Source: Nonomuraea sp. NEAU-A123
GTDB taxonomy: Bacteria > Actinomycetota > Actinomycetes > Streptosporangiales > Streptosporangiaceae
Direction of reading: 5' to 3'
Assembly (NCBI RefSeq): GCF_018603905.1
Contig: NZ_JAHFZZ010000010.1
Span: 186,001 to 250,000 of the forward strand
Length of the DNA: 64,000 nucleotides
Shown here piece after piece: positions 17,389 through 26,380 of this stretch. The notes beneath the pieces are model-generated. The model was given only the letters and a program-made list of their open reading frames with translations. It was not told the origin of the DNA and did not search any database. The number at the start of each line of letters is the position of its first letter. Position 1 is the first letter of the stretch. The translations under genes were made by a program, and so were the position numbers.

Positions 17389-17811
17389 ATGGATGCTGCG
17401 GAATTCCGCCCCGAAGACCTCGAACGGATCACCGCTCAGGCGGAGGAGATGCTGCTCCGCGTCGAAGAGAGCCGTAAGGAGATCGACGCGGTCGTCGGCC
17501 GGGGCACCGGCGCGGACGGGCAGGTCCAGGTGGCGGCCGGCGCCACCGGACGGCTCACCGAGCTGGTCATAGCCCCGCGCGCGATGCGCCTGGACAGCCA
17601 GCGGCTCGCCGGGGAGCTGCTGCGGGCCGTCCAGCAGGCGCAGGACGAGGCCGACAGGATGGTCAGGGAGGTCATGGCCGGCACGCTCGGCGAGTCGATG
17701 CCGTCACAGGACGCGCTCGACGACCGGTTCAGCCAGGTCCTGGAGTCCTTCGAGTCGTCGATGGACGAGCAGTTCCAGGCCATCGACGAGCTGCGCCGGG
17801 GCACGTCCTGA
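17389..17811 (+). CDS. YbaB/EbfC-family protein
   Basis: A 140-residue protein with an N-terminal coiled helix (DLERITAQAEEMLLRVEESR), a small beta sheet (GQVQVAAGATGRLTELVIAP) and a C-terminal helix, the YbaB fold. Such proteins bind DNA; relatives such as EspL occur in mycobacterial ESX loci as cytosolic helpers. The extended acidic tail is typical of the actinobacterial subgroup. The start is probably ATG 17389; no clear ribosome-binding site is seen. A second YbaB protein lies at 45255. Confidence 0.75.
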   Translation: MDAAEFRPEDLERITAQAEEMLLRVEESRKEIDAVVGRGTGADGQVQVAAGATGRLTELVIAPRAMRLDSQRLAGELLRAVQQAQDEADRMVREVMAGTLGESMPSQDALDDRFSQVLESFESSMDEQFQAIDELRRGTS

Positions 17812-17891
17812 GCGACACTTCGAGGTTGTTTGAAGAATGCCCCCGGCGGACCCGGCCGTTCTAGGGTGTCCGCTGGTATGCATGTGCACAA

Positions 17892-20093
17892 ATGTCGCGG
17901 GATGTGAATTTGGTGGCCATTCGGTGGCAAAAGGCAGCACGACGGCGGATGGCGGGCCTCGTCGCGCTCGCGCTCGTCGCCGTGCTCACGGGCATCGGAT
18001 TCTTCCTGGGCACGGGGGTGTCCAGCGCCCGGCCCAAACTCGCCGACATCGGCGCCTGGCTCGCGAGCGCGCTCAACGGTGAGGTCGTCCACGCCAACGG
18101 CCTGTCCGGCCAGGTCGACGGCCGGGTGGACCTGGCCGCCGCGAAGGGCGACGAGCTCAAGGTGGTCCAGGACGGCAACAGCGTGCTCGTCGTCGACGAG
18201 TCGACCGGCCAGGTCAGCCGCATCGACCCGACCCAGCTCGAGGTCGCCCAGAGCAAGAGCCTGGGCGCCGGGGGCATGCAGCTCGTGATGGGCGCGGGCA
18301 AGGCGTACGCGATCGACCCACGGGCGGGCACCGTCCAGCAGGTGAACCCGCTGACCGTGGACACGATCGGCGCCGCGATCACGCTCAAGGCCCCGCTCGG
18401 CCAGGCGGGCATCGACAAGAACGGGACCCTCTGGGTGCCCGTTCCGGAAGCAGGCACGCTCGCCCAGATCAACGGCGCGCAGCAGGGCAAGGCCGTGACC
18501 GTGGGCGAGCCCGGCGACCCGCTCACGCTGACCATGGCCGACGGGGTGCCGCTGGTCACCAACTCCGCCGCCGCCTCGGCGATGGTCATCGGCCCGACGG
18601 GCACCCGGCTCACGGTGAGCCTGCCCAGCACGGTGACCGAGGCCGGGCGCGGCGGCATGCTGATGCCCGCCGTCGCGGAGGCCACGATCGTCCCGATGCT
18701 CGCGCCCAAGCAGGGCGCGCTGGTGCTCGTGGACACCGCGAGCGGCGCGCTCAGCACCGTCTCGGTGAAGGGCGGCAAGCTCGGGCCACCGCAGGCGCTC
18801 GGCCGCCGCGTGTACATCGCCGACGAGAGCACCGGACGGCTCATCGTGTACGACACGGTGGCCAAGAGGTTCGATCCCGAGAAGGTGGTCACGGGCAAGG
18901 CGGGGCCGCTGGAGGTGTTCGTCAAGGATGGGCTGCTCTGGGTCAACGACCAGTTCAGCGAGACGGCGCTGGTCATCGAGCAGGACGGCAGGGCGCATCG
19001 GGTCGGCAAGTACGACGAGGCGCTCGGCCAGAAGGACACCCCTACTCCGCTGCCCGTACCGACCGGCTCGCCCACCCTGGTGCCCCCGACGACCGTCCCG
19101 ACCCGGCAGAGCAACCAGCAGCCCACGTCGAGGCCCACGGTGACGGTCACCCGAACACCGACGCCCACCGAGACGAAGCGCTCGGAGACCCCCAGCCCGC
19201 CTCCCACCGCCACGCCCACCCCCACCCCCACCCCGACCCCGACCCCGACTCCCACGCCGACCCCGACGCAGACCCCCGGCCCGCCGGGCACGGTCACCGC
19301 CAACTCGGGGCCCGGTTGGATGGAGATCGTCTTCACCCCGTCGAGCCAGGGCAAGGCCACCGGCTACACACTGAAGGGCGCCCCGGGCAGCGCGAACGTG
19401 ACCCCGGATCGGGTCAGGTCCGACGGCCCCTTCCAGTTCCGGGTGACCGGGGGCCGGTGCGACCAGGAGTACACCTTCCGGGTCGCGGCCCAGTACGACG
19501 GCGGCGAGTCCGTCTCCGAACCCACCATCCCCGTGCGGCCCTGCGTCGCACCCGGCAGACCGGCGAGCTTCGAGGCCAAGGGCAAGAACCACGGCGCCGA
19601 CCTCACCTGGTCGGCCCCCGACAACGCCAAGGACGGCGGCGTCAGTTACGTCCTCGAAGGCCCCGGCCAGCACCCCGGCACGCTCGACGGCACCGGCGCC
19701 GAGGTAACCGGGCTGAAGAACGGCCAGGACTACACCTGGACGCTGCGCGCCAAGAACGACGCCGGCGAGGGCCAGGAGCGCGCCGAGGCCAAGGCCGGGC
19801 TGCAGCCGCCGTCGGCGCAGTTCCGCAACGCGCACAACGACAATCGGAACACCCTCATCCGACCAGGGCCGTCGGCTTCCGGCGAGTCGGGCAAGATCCC
19901 CGTGCACGAGTACATCACCATGACCGTGATCTGCCAGACCAAGGGCGCGGGCTACACCGACACCGACACGGGCCTGAGCAGCGACGTCTGGAACAAGGTG
20001 GAGTCCAGCGCGGGCAGCGGCTGGCTCAATGACGTGCTGATGGACACCCCAAAGGGGGGATTCCCCGCCGCCCCCCTCTGGGAGTGCGAATGA
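17892..20093 (+). CDS. membrane-anchored beta-propeller and fibronectin type III surface protein
   Basis: This 733-residue protein has one N-terminal membrane segment (about 20-42). A repeat domain follows at about 70-380 that looks like a beta-propeller (VVDESTGQVSRIDP-type blades), then a Thr-Pro linker (about 400-465), two fibronectin type III-like domains and a C-terminal module with paired cysteines (MTVICQTKG ... PLWECE). Topology is cytoplasmic N-terminus with an exported body. This architecture heads actinobacterial clusters that encode MoxR, DUF58 and transglutaminase-like proteins. Here the DUF58 gene overlaps its stop (ATGA) and no MoxR gene intervenes. It is probably a cell-wall sensor or scaffold. 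Confidence 0.8.
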   Translation: MSRDVNLVAIRWQKAARRRMAGLVALALVAVLTGIGFFLGTGVSSARPKLADIGAWLASALNGEVVHANGLSGQVDGRVDLAAAKGDELKVVQDGNSVLVVDESTGQVSRIDPTQLEVAQSKSLGAGGMQLVMGAGKAYAIDPRAGTVQQVNPLTVDTIGAAITLKAPLGQAGIDKNGTLWVPVPEAGTLAQINGAQQGKAVTVGEPGDPLTLTMADGVPLVTNSAAASAMVIGPTGTRLTVSLPSTVTEAGRGGMLMPAVAEATIVPMLAPKQGALVLVDTASGALSTVSVKGGKLGPPQALGRRVYIADESTGRLIVYDTVAKRFDPEKVVTGKAGPLEVFVKDGLLWVNDQFSETALVIEQDGRAHRVGKYDEALGQKDTPTPLPVPTGSPTLVPPTTVPTRQSNQQPTSRPTVTVTRTPTPTETKRSETPSPPPTATPTPTPTPTPTPTPTPTPTQTPGPPGTVTANSGPGWMEIVFTPSSQGKATGYTLKGAPGSANVTPDRVRSDGPFQFRVTGGRCDQEYTFRVAAQYDGGESVSEPTIPVRPCVAPGRPASFEAKGKNHGADLTWSAPDNAKDGGVSYVLEGPGQHPGTLDGTGAEVTGLKNGQDYTWTLRAKNDAGEGQERAEAKAGLQPPSAQFRNAHNDNRNTLIRPGPSASGESGKIPVHEYITMTVICQTKGAGYTDTDTGLSSDVWNKVESSAGSGWLNDVLMDTPKGGFPAAPLWECE
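19210..19272 (+). repeat. Thr-Pro-encoding short tandem repeat
   Basis: Degenerate hexamers (CCCACC, CCGACC and variants) encode an unbroken run of Thr-Pro pairs between the propeller and fibronectin domains. Hexamer gain or loss would change linker length without a frameshift. Confidence 0.8.
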
Positions 20094-21214
20094 TCACCAG
20101 AGCGGGCTGGGGCACCCTGGCCGCCTCCGTGCTGCTGTACGCCGTGGCGGCGCCGCTCGGCTACCAGCAGGCGGGCGCGCTGTCGGCCGGCGGGATCGCC
20201 GCCGTCGGCGCCAGTCTGCTGTGGACGCTGCGACGGCCACGGCTGGAGGTACGCCGCGAGGTCACGCCCGTCAAGGTCGCCAGGGGCGAGGCCGCCATCG
20301 CCCTGCTGCGCGTCACGAACAGGGGCCGCTGGCGGCGCAACGGCCTCGAGGCCCACGACACCTGCCGGGACACCGCGATCGTGGTCGACGTACCGCCGCT
20401 GGCCAGGAACTCGACCGGCACCGTGTCGTACCGGCTGCCCACCCGCAGACGCGGCGAGACGCCCGTGGGCCCGCTGCGGCTCGACCGGGCCGACCCGTTC
20501 GGCCTGGCCCGGCGCACGACCTCGTACGGCCAGGCCGACCTGCTGCTGGTCAGGCCGCGCACGGTGCCGCTGGAGCCGCTGAACTCCGGTCGGCAACGCC
20601 ACCTCGACGGCTCCGCCTCCCGGTCGCCGAGCGGCACGATCACCTTCAACGGGGTCCGCGACTATGTGATCGGCGACGACCTGCGGCACATCCACTGGCG
20701 GTCCACGGCGCGCACCGGGACCCTCATGGTGAAAGAGTTGGAGGACGTCAGCCTGCCGTACACGACCACGATCCTCGACACGCGCGCCGGGGCGTACGCG
20801 GGTGACGACGAGTTCGAGCTGGCGGTGGACGCGGCCGCCTCGGTCGCCTGGTCGGCGACCCGCCGCCGCTTCCCCGTACGCCTGCTGACCGGCGCCGGCG
20901 AACTCCTGTCCGCCAAGGGCGGCGCCGAGGAGGCCGAGACGGTGCTCGACCGCCTGGCCCTGGTCGAGCGCGCCGCCGACGCGGAGGCGCCGGTGGACGC
21001 GGTGCGCCGCGCGGGCTCCGGCGGGGCACTGGTGCTGGTCACCGGCGCGCGGACGGCGCTGACGGGGGTCGCGTCGGTGCGCCGCCGCTTCGACCAGGTG
21101 GTCTGCGTGTGGGTTGGCGCCTCCTCCCCCGACGACGGCCCGCCGGTGGTGCCCGGCGTGACGGTCATCGAAATCGGCGACCTGGCGGAACTGGCGGCGG
21201 CATGGCCGCGCTGA
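20090..21214 (+). CDS. DUF58 domain-containing membrane protein
   Basis: A 374-residue protein with two N-terminal membrane helices (about 5-50), a beta-rich region (RREVTPVKVARGEAAIALLR) and a C-terminal von Willebrand-like DUF58 domain with the signature VRDYVIGDDLRHIHWRSTAR. DUF58 proteins work with MoxR ATPases in envelope-related complexes. Start: ATG 20090 overlaps the upstream stop and follows CTGGGAG; GTG 20084 is less likely. It overlaps the next gene by 13 bases. Confidence 0.88.
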   Translation: MITRAGWGTLAASVLLYAVAAPLGYQQAGALSAGGIAAVGASLLWTLRRPRLEVRREVTPVKVARGEAAIALLRVTNRGRWRRNGLEAHDTCRDTAIVVDVPPLARNSTGTVSYRLPTRRRGETPVGPLRLDRADPFGLARRTTSYGQADLLLVRPRTVPLEPLNSGRQRHLDGSASRSPSGTITFNGVRDYVIGDDLRHIHWRSTARTGTLMVKELEDVSLPYTTTILDTRAGAYAGDDEFELAVDAAASVAWSATRRRFPVRLLTGAGELLSAKGGAEEAETVLDRLALVERAADAEAPVDAVRRAGSGGALVLVTGARTALTGVASVRRRFDQVVCVWVGASSPDDGPPVVPGVTVIEIGDLAELAAAWPR

Positions 21215-23604
21215 CCACCCCACCGGGCATACCGCCCACACGATCCGGCGCGCACCCCACCCCGCCAAGCGCACAACCGACCCCACCAGACATGCCACCC
21301 ACACAACCCGGCGCGCACCCCACCCCGCCGGGCATACCGCCCACACGACCCACGCCGGATGTGCAGTCCGCGTTGGGCCTGCGGTCCGGTTCGCCGGGGG
21401 TCCGGACCGCGACGACCGAGGCCGCGCCGCTGTCGCGGGTGCCTGAGTGGCGGCGGGTGGTGTCGGTCGTCGTCGTGGTCCTGCTGGCGGGTACGGCCGG
21501 GCTGGCGTTCGACGGGGTGTTCGCCCTGAGCGCGTTGATCCCCGTGGTGGCCGTGGCGGCGGTCGTGCCGGGTGCGGTGGCGTACGCGCTGGCCAGGGTC
21601 CTGCCGCTGTGGGCGTCCCTGGCCATGAATCTGCTGGCCTGGCTGACGGCGGTGTCGGCGACCCTGTTCAGGGCGCAGGCCCTGGTCGGGTTCCTGCCGA
21701 GCCCGGCCAGTGTGCGGGCCGCGCTGCTCGGCGTGCGCGACTCGTGGAAGGCGCTGGTCACGACCATTCTGCCGGCCGAGGGAGACGGCAGGACGATCGT
21801 GCTGGCGCACTTCCTGGTGTGGGCGGCGGCGGTGGCCGGGGCCGAGCTGGCCCTGCGGACCAGGGCGGTGGTGCTGCCGGTCGCACCGGCCGTACCGGTG
21901 CTGGCCGCCGCCGTCGTCCTGGGCGTGGCCGGTCCCGGCTCGCGGCTGCCGTCGGCGGCGATCCTCGTCGGGCTTGCGCTCGTGCTAGCACTGGTCCGGG
22001 CGGCCCGGTCGGTCAGGACGATCGTGGCGGGGTTGCCACTGCTGGCCTGCCTCGTGCTGGTCGCCGTCGCGGCCGGGACGGTGCTGCCGTTCGCCGCCAA
22101 GCCGTACGACGTGCGGCAGTTGGTGACCCAGCCACCACCGCGCCCGCTCGCCGGGGTGAGCCCGCTCGACCAGGTGTCGGCCTGGCTCCAGAACCCCTAC
22201 CGCCAGCTCTTCACCGTCAGATCCACAGCCGAGGCGAACTGGCGGCTGGCCGTACTGGATCGCTTCGACGGCGTCACGTGGACCTCCAGCGCCGGCTACC
22301 TGCCAACGGGCGGCCGGGTCCCCGGCGACGGCGACACGGGCGCCCGCGACGTCGTCGAGCAGCAGTTCACGCTACAGAAGCTGGCCGGGCCCTGGCTGCC
22401 AGCGGCGGACCGTCCGCAGCAGGTGAGCTTCACCGCACCGATCACGACCGGCCTGATGGCCGACCCCGCGACCGGGATGCTGGCGAGTGCCGCCGCCGCT
22501 GCTCGCGAGGGTTCCACGTACCGGGTGATCTCGGGCATCCGCCGCTACTACGCCGCGGAACTACGCGAGGCAGTCCCCGCCCCCGACCAGGCCGCCCTGG
22601 CGCTGCCCAACGGCCCCGACGGCCGTACGGCACCACAACGGGCCCGCCTCGCCACCATCGCGCGCAAGGCCACGGCCGGTGCCACCAGCCCCATGCAGCA
22701 GGCCGTACGACTGGCCGCCTACCTCCGCAAGCACGCCGACTACGACGTCAACTCCCCGCCGGGGCACAGCTACCGCAGTATCCAGTTCTTCCTCACCGAG
22801 GCGAAGAAGGGCACGACCGAGCAGTTCGCGGCGTCGTACGCGCTGCTCGCCCGCTCACTCGGCCTGCCCAGCCGGGTGGTCGTCGGCTTCGGCCCCGGCA
22901 AGTCGCAGGGCGGCGGCGTACGGCAGGTGCTGGCGGGCGACGTGCTCGCCTGGGCGGAGGTGGAGTTCAAGGGGATCGGCTGGGTGCCCTTCTACCCGAC
23001 CCCGGCGCGCAGCCACGCGGGCGAGAGCGGCGACGTCGCCGAGGGCGTGTCCAAGCAGCGCCAGGCGGTCGAACAGGAGATCAGCAGCGAGAACTCGAAA
23101 CCCGCCCCGACACCGAAGCCCCACCAACCCACGCAAAAGCCGTCCGCCCACAAGGACGGGCACGACACGGAGATCGCCTGGCTGCCGATCGCGGGCGCAC
23201 TGCTCGGGGGCCTGCTGGGCGGCTACCTGCTGGCGGTGACCGTACTGCCGCCCCTGCGCCGCCGACGCCGCCGGGCGGGCGATCCGCAGGCGCGGGTGGC
23301 CGGCGCGTGGCGACAGACAGTGATACGGCTGCGCACCGCCGGGATTCCCGCCTCGTCGGGCGTCCTGACGGCCCGGGAGGTGGCCACACTGGGAGTGACG
23401 GCACTGGGCCCCCACGCTAACGACCCGCTGACGGAACTGGCGAACCTGGCGAACCTCACCCGATTCGGCGACGCCCCCGTGGACCAGGCGGTGGCGGACA
23501 CGGCGTGGCGGCACTACGCGGACGTCGACGTGCTGGTCAGACAGAAGGTCGCGATACCACGCCGCCTCGCGCACCGCCTGGCGCCCGGCTCCCTGCTCCG
23601 CTGA
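21202..23604 (+). CDS. TgpA-like membrane protein with a catalytically degenerate transglutaminase domain
   Basis: An 800-residue protein. A proline-rich cytoplasmic N-terminus encoded by repeated DNA comes first, then about six membrane segments (roughly 75-305), an extracellular transglutaminase-like domain (about 480-610), a Lys/Pro linker, a last membrane helix (about 660) and a basic cytoplasmic tail. The fold blocks are clear (EQFAASYALLARSLGLPSRV), but the Cys, His and Asp/Glu of the triad are replaced by Thr539 (KGTTEQFA), Leu582 (GDVLAWAEV) and Tyr598 (VPFYPTP). Protease or transferase activity is therefore unlikely; a structural or binding role fits better. It closes the operon. Confidence 0.85.
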   Translation: MAALTTPPGIPPTRSGAHPTPPSAQPTPPDMPPTQPGAHPTPPGIPPTRPTPDVQSALGLRSGSPGVRTATTEAAPLSRVPEWRRVVSVVVVVLLAGTAGLAFDGVFALSALIPVVAVAAVVPGAVAYALARVLPLWASLAMNLLAWLTAVSATLFRAQALVGFLPSPASVRAALLGVRDSWKALVTTILPAEGDGRTIVLAHFLVWAAAVAGAELALRTRAVVLPVAPAVPVLAAAVVLGVAGPGSRLPSAAILVGLALVLALVRAARSVRTIVAGLPLLACLVLVAVAAGTVLPFAAKPYDVRQLVTQPPPRPLAGVSPLDQVSAWLQNPYRQLFTVRSTAEANWRLAVLDRFDGVTWTSSAGYLPTGGRVPGDGDTGARDVVEQQFTLQKLAGPWLPAADRPQQVSFTAPITTGLMADPATGMLASAAAAAREGSTYRVISGIRRYYAAELREAVPAPDQAALALPNGPDGRTAPQRARLATIARKATAGATSPMQQAVRLAAYLRKHADYDVNSPPGHSYRSIQFFLTEAKKGTTEQFAASYALLARSLGLPSRVVVGFGPGKSQGGGVRQVLAGDVLAWAEVEFKGIGWVPFYPTPARSHAGESGDVAEGVSKQRQAVEQEISSENSKPAPTPKPHQPTQKPSAHKDGHDTEIAWLPIAGALLGGLLGGYLLAVTVLPPLRRRRRRAGDPQARVAGAWRQTVIRLRTAGIPASSGVLTAREVATLGVTALGPHANDPLTELANLANLTRFGDAPVDQAVADTAWRHYADVDVLVRQKVAIPRRLAHRLAPGSLLR

Positions 23605-24027
23605 GCTGCCCCCGCCTCCATGTCCTTCCCGATCCCGACACTCACGGCTTCACTGACCGAACGAAGCAGGTCGTTCCTACAAGCACAGCACCCGTGCGGC
23701 ACATACAACTGGAAAGTGCCGATGCGCGCCCTGCCGTGCGGCGTTCTCGGCCTACCGAGCCGATTGTCACTCAGTTATTCACCCAGCATCTGACCCGTGG
23801 GCTGGGGCTGCTGCCAGACGTCACGGCCGTTGCTCTGATTAGGCGAGCGCGACGGCCCGCTCAACCACCTACCCAGGTCGGGGCCCGCGTCGGGCAAGAC
23901 CAGGGGACCACGGGGCAGAACGGCGGGCAAGGCAGGTTCTACCCCATCGCCGGGCCAGCGTACGGCCCCCTGGCCATGCCCGACCCCACCCGGGCAGGAA
24001 CCGAGCAAAGCCCGCTCCACCGCCCTT
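23605..24027 (+). other. intergenic, no gene recognised
   Basis: About 420 bases between the transglutaminase-like gene and the first vapBC repeat. Open frames here lack recognisable protein features, and no tRNA or clear terminator was seen. It may hold decayed sequence linked to the repeat insertion. Confidence 0.4.
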
Positions 24028-24053
24028 GGCGGCCTGGCGGCCGTCCGCAGCGG

Positions 24054-24452
24054 TCAGATGGTGAAAAGGCGGAGCTTGACGCCGATGGAGTCGGTGAGGT
24101 GGGTCAGGTCGTCGGGGTCGCTGGTGACCACGGCGGCTTGGTGCTGAACGGCAGTGGCGACGACGATCGCGTCGACCACGTCGGAGGTACCCGAGGCACC
24201 GCAGGCGACGCCGGCGGCACGGCCGGTGCGCTGGTCGTCGGCGAGGAGGTCGCAGCCTTTGAGCACGCGCGAGATCTGATGCTGCGGTCCGCCTCTCCAC
24301 GCTTGGGCCAGTACGACCACCGGCACGATGGGGCGGATGTGCGCGGTGATCAGCTCGTCGTGCAGGGCGAGGAAGTCCGGATTGCGACGCTCGGCGGCCA
24401 ACAGCGCACCGGTGTCATAGACGATCGTGCGCACTACCCGACCGCTCGCCAT
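24054..24452 (-). CDS. PIN-domain ribonuclease toxin, VapC family (copy 1)
   Basis: A 132-residue PIN domain. The acidic metal site is visible: Asp13 and Glu21 in IVYDTGALLAAER, the Asp pair in GTSDVVDAIVVA and Asp112 in VVTSDPDDL. VapC toxins cleave tRNA or rRNA when freed from antitoxin. The ATG at 24452 overlaps the antitoxin end by 19 bases, so translation is coupled. It differs from copy 2 at seven residues. Confidence 0.88.
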   Translation of the reverse strand: MASGRVVRTIVYDTGALLAAERRNPDFLALHDELITAHIRPIVPVVVLAQAWRGGPQHQISRVLKGCDLLADDQRTGRAAGVACGASGTSDVVDAIVVATAVQHQAAVVTSDPDDLTHLTDSIGVKLRLFTI

Positions 24453-24721
24453 GGCTCGTCGTCCAGCAAGCCGGCCTCCATGAGAAACTGACGGGCCCGC
24501 TGCCTAGACTCCTCGGGCAGCTTGCCGTGCTCGCTCTCATACTCCGCCACAAGCTCACGCGCAGCGGCACGACCCTGGGCATGCAGGACAGCGACCTGAG
24601 CCTTCTCCACAGCGGCTTCGGCCAGCCAGGCGGACACCGGCTTGCCTTCTTCGGCTGCCGCCGCCTTGATCGTCTCTTCGACCTCAGGCGGGACCGAGAT
24701 CGACAGCTTCCGTGCAGTCAT
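24434..24721 (-). CDS. VapB-like ribbon-helix-helix antitoxin (copy 1)
   Basis: A 95-residue antitoxin with an N-terminal RHH-type DNA-binding segment (TARKLSISVPPEVEETIK) and a long helical C-terminal half expected to wrap the toxin. ATG 24721 is preceded by CGGTGG. The palindrome at 24739-24760 would be its operator. It is intact here, unlike its copy at 26761. Confidence 0.82.
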   Translation of the reverse strand: MTARKLSISVPPEVEETIKAAAAEEGKPVSAWLAEAAVEKAQVAVLHAQGRAAARELVAEYESEHGKLPEESRQRARQFLMEAGLLDDEPWRAVG

Positions 24722-24738
24722 GCATCCACCGTAGCGCA

Positions 24739-24760
24739 CGGTAGGAAGGCGGTCCTACCG
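24739..24760. promoter_or_regulatory. vapBC operator palindrome, copy 1
   Basis: Perfect 8-bp arms CGGTAGGA / TCCTACCG with a 6-base spacer, 18 bases upstream of the antitoxin start. Conserved in copy 2, which supports a role in autoregulation. Confidence 0.6.
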
Positions 24761-24770
24761 TTTTCGCGCG

Positions 24771-25069
24771 GAGGTTTCATCGGGCGCCTGTGCGGCTGAT
24801 AGATCTAGACCTCCGACGGCGATACTGACGGCAACAGGGGTGGACAACAGGGCACTCCCACGGACTTCAGCGGACCGGTAGATTGCCGCCGACCTGCGAA
24901 AAGAAGGCGGACGCTGCGGGAATCGCCCGGGCTGTTGGGATCGTTGTGACCTATGTGCTCGCCTGGCGACGGGCGCCGTCCCCAGTGATCCTCTGTTCGG
25001 CTGCCGTCGTCACTAGAATGCGACGCCTTGCTAACATCCCTTGGATCAACCGCTGTGCCTGGAGTACGC
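24771..25069 (+). other. leader region of ilvA
   Basis: About 300 bases without a gene. A TAGAAT hexamer at 25014-25019 is a possible -10 box about 50 bases before the start, with no good -35. No T-box, ribosomal attenuator or other leader RNA structure was recognised. Confidence 0.3.
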
Positions 25070-26323
25070 ATGACCGACCGTCTCACCACCGCGATGATCA
25101 GCGACGCGGCCGAACGGTTGCGGCCGGTGGTGCGTCGCACCGCGCTGGAGCCGAACCAGCGACTGTCTGACCTGCTCGGCGGGCAGGTGCTGCTCAAGCG
25201 CGAAGACGCGCAGGTCTGTCGCTCCTACAAGGTGCGCGGGGCGTTCAACTTGATCGCCTCGCTCACGGAGGAGGAGCGGCTGCGCGGTGTGGTCTGCGCG
25301 AGCGCGGGCAACCACGGGCAGGGAGTAGCGTTCGCCTGCGCGCGTCTCGGGATCAGCGGGCGCGTGTACGTCCCGTCCACCACGCCACGGCAGAAGCGCG
25401 CGCGCATCGCGGCACTCGGCGGCGACCGGGTGGAGGTCGTGGTCGTCGGCGGTACGTACGACGAGGCGAGCACCGCCGCGCATGCCGACAGCGAGCACAC
25501 CGGCGCGATCTACGTGCATCCGTTCGACGACGTCAGGACGATGGCCGGGCAGGGCACGGTCGGCCTGGAGATCCTTGCGCAGTCCGGGGAGGCACCGCAC
25601 ACCGTGGTCGTACCGGTAGGTGGAGGCGGTCTGATCAGCGGAATCGCCGTCTGGCTCCGCGAGCACTCACCCAGCACCCGCATCGTCGGCGCCGAGCCCG
25701 CCGGAGCGGCCAGCATGCGCGCCGCCCTCGACCACGGCGGGCCCCTCGCCCTGCCCGAGTTGGACTCCTTCGTGGACGGCGCCGCTGTCGGGAGGGTGGG
25801 AGACGCCACGTTCCCCCTAGTCAAGGACTTGGTCGACGAGGTCGTCGCGGTCGATGAAGGTGCCGTGTGCACCGAGATGCTGGATCTCTACCAGACCGAT
25901 GGCATCATCGCCGAGCCCGCCGGAGCTCTCGCGGGAGCAGCGGCCCGTGAGCTGGTGCCGTACTCCTCCTCCGCAGGGCCGCTGGTGTGCGTGGTGTCGG
26001 GCGGCAACAACGACGTCAGCCGGTACGGCGAGGTGCTGGAACGCTCTCTCGTGCACATCGGGCTGCGGCACTACTTCCTGGTGACCTTCCCGCAGCGCCC
26101 CGGCGCCCTGCGGCACTTCCTGGACGAGGTACTGGGTGAGGGCGAGGACATCATCGCCTTCGAGTACGTCAAGAAGAACAACCGCGACACCGGCCCGGCG
26201 CTCGTCGGCATCGAACTTGAGCGGGCGAGTGATCTCGACAGTCTCCTGTTCCGCATGAAGGCCAGTCCGCTCACGGTGGAGCGCGTCCCGCCTGGCTCAC
26301 CGCTGTTCACCTTCCTGCTCTAA
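25070..26323 (+). CDS. ilvA: threonine ammonia-lyase (threonine dehydratase)
   Basis: A 417-residue PLP enzyme converting threonine to 2-oxobutanoate, the first committed step to isoleucine. Seen: the PLP lysine in CRSYKVRGAFN, the SAGNHGQGVA loop, the phosphate-binding VPVGGGGLISG and a short C-terminal regulatory domain (HYFLVTFPQRPGALRHFL, a single ACT-like unit). The length fits the shorter actinobacterial/Bacillus-type IlvA. ATG 25070 has GGAG five bases upstream. It sits between two direct vapBC copies on the opposite strand, an unusual context for a core biosynthetic gene. Confidence 0.92.
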   Translation: MTDRLTTAMISDAAERLRPVVRRTALEPNQRLSDLLGGQVLLKREDAQVCRSYKVRGAFNLIASLTEEERLRGVVCASAGNHGQGVAFACARLGISGRVYVPSTTPRQKRARIAALGGDRVEVVVVGGTYDEASTAAHADSEHTGAIYVHPFDDVRTMAGQGTVGLEILAQSGEAPHTVVVPVGGGGLISGIAVWLREHSPSTRIVGAEPAGAASMRAALDHGGPLALPELDSFVDGAAVGRVGDATFPLVKDLVDEVVAVDEGAVCTEMLDLYQTDGIIAEPAGALAGAAARELVPYSSSAGPLVCVVSGGNNDVSRYGEVLERSLVHIGLRHYFLVTFPQRPGALRHFLDEVLGEGEDIIAFEYVKKNNRDTGPALVGIELERASDLDSLLFRMKASPLTVERVPPGSPLFTFLL

Positions 26324-26380
26324 CCTCTTGGCGGTCAGGCGGATGGTGACGTGCGGGCGGCCTGGCGGCCGTCACAGCGG

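Larger units (their letters stand above)
24028..24770. repeat. direct repeat copy 1 (vapBC module)
   Basis: About 740 bases nearly identical to 26356-27098 in the same orientation, covering the vapC and vapB genes and the upstream palindrome. The copies flank ilvA. No transposase or terminal inverted repeats are visible. The boundaries are estimated by eye. Confidence 0.85.

Noticed and set aside
17892..23604. Secondary-metabolite cluster driven by the SARP regulator
   Set aside because: No biosynthetic enzymes (PKS, NRPS, terpene or RiPP genes) are present in the window.
24771..25069. T-box or attenuator before ilvA
   Set aside because: No T-box consensus, leader peptide rich in branched-chain codons, or convincing terminator/antiterminator pair was seen.
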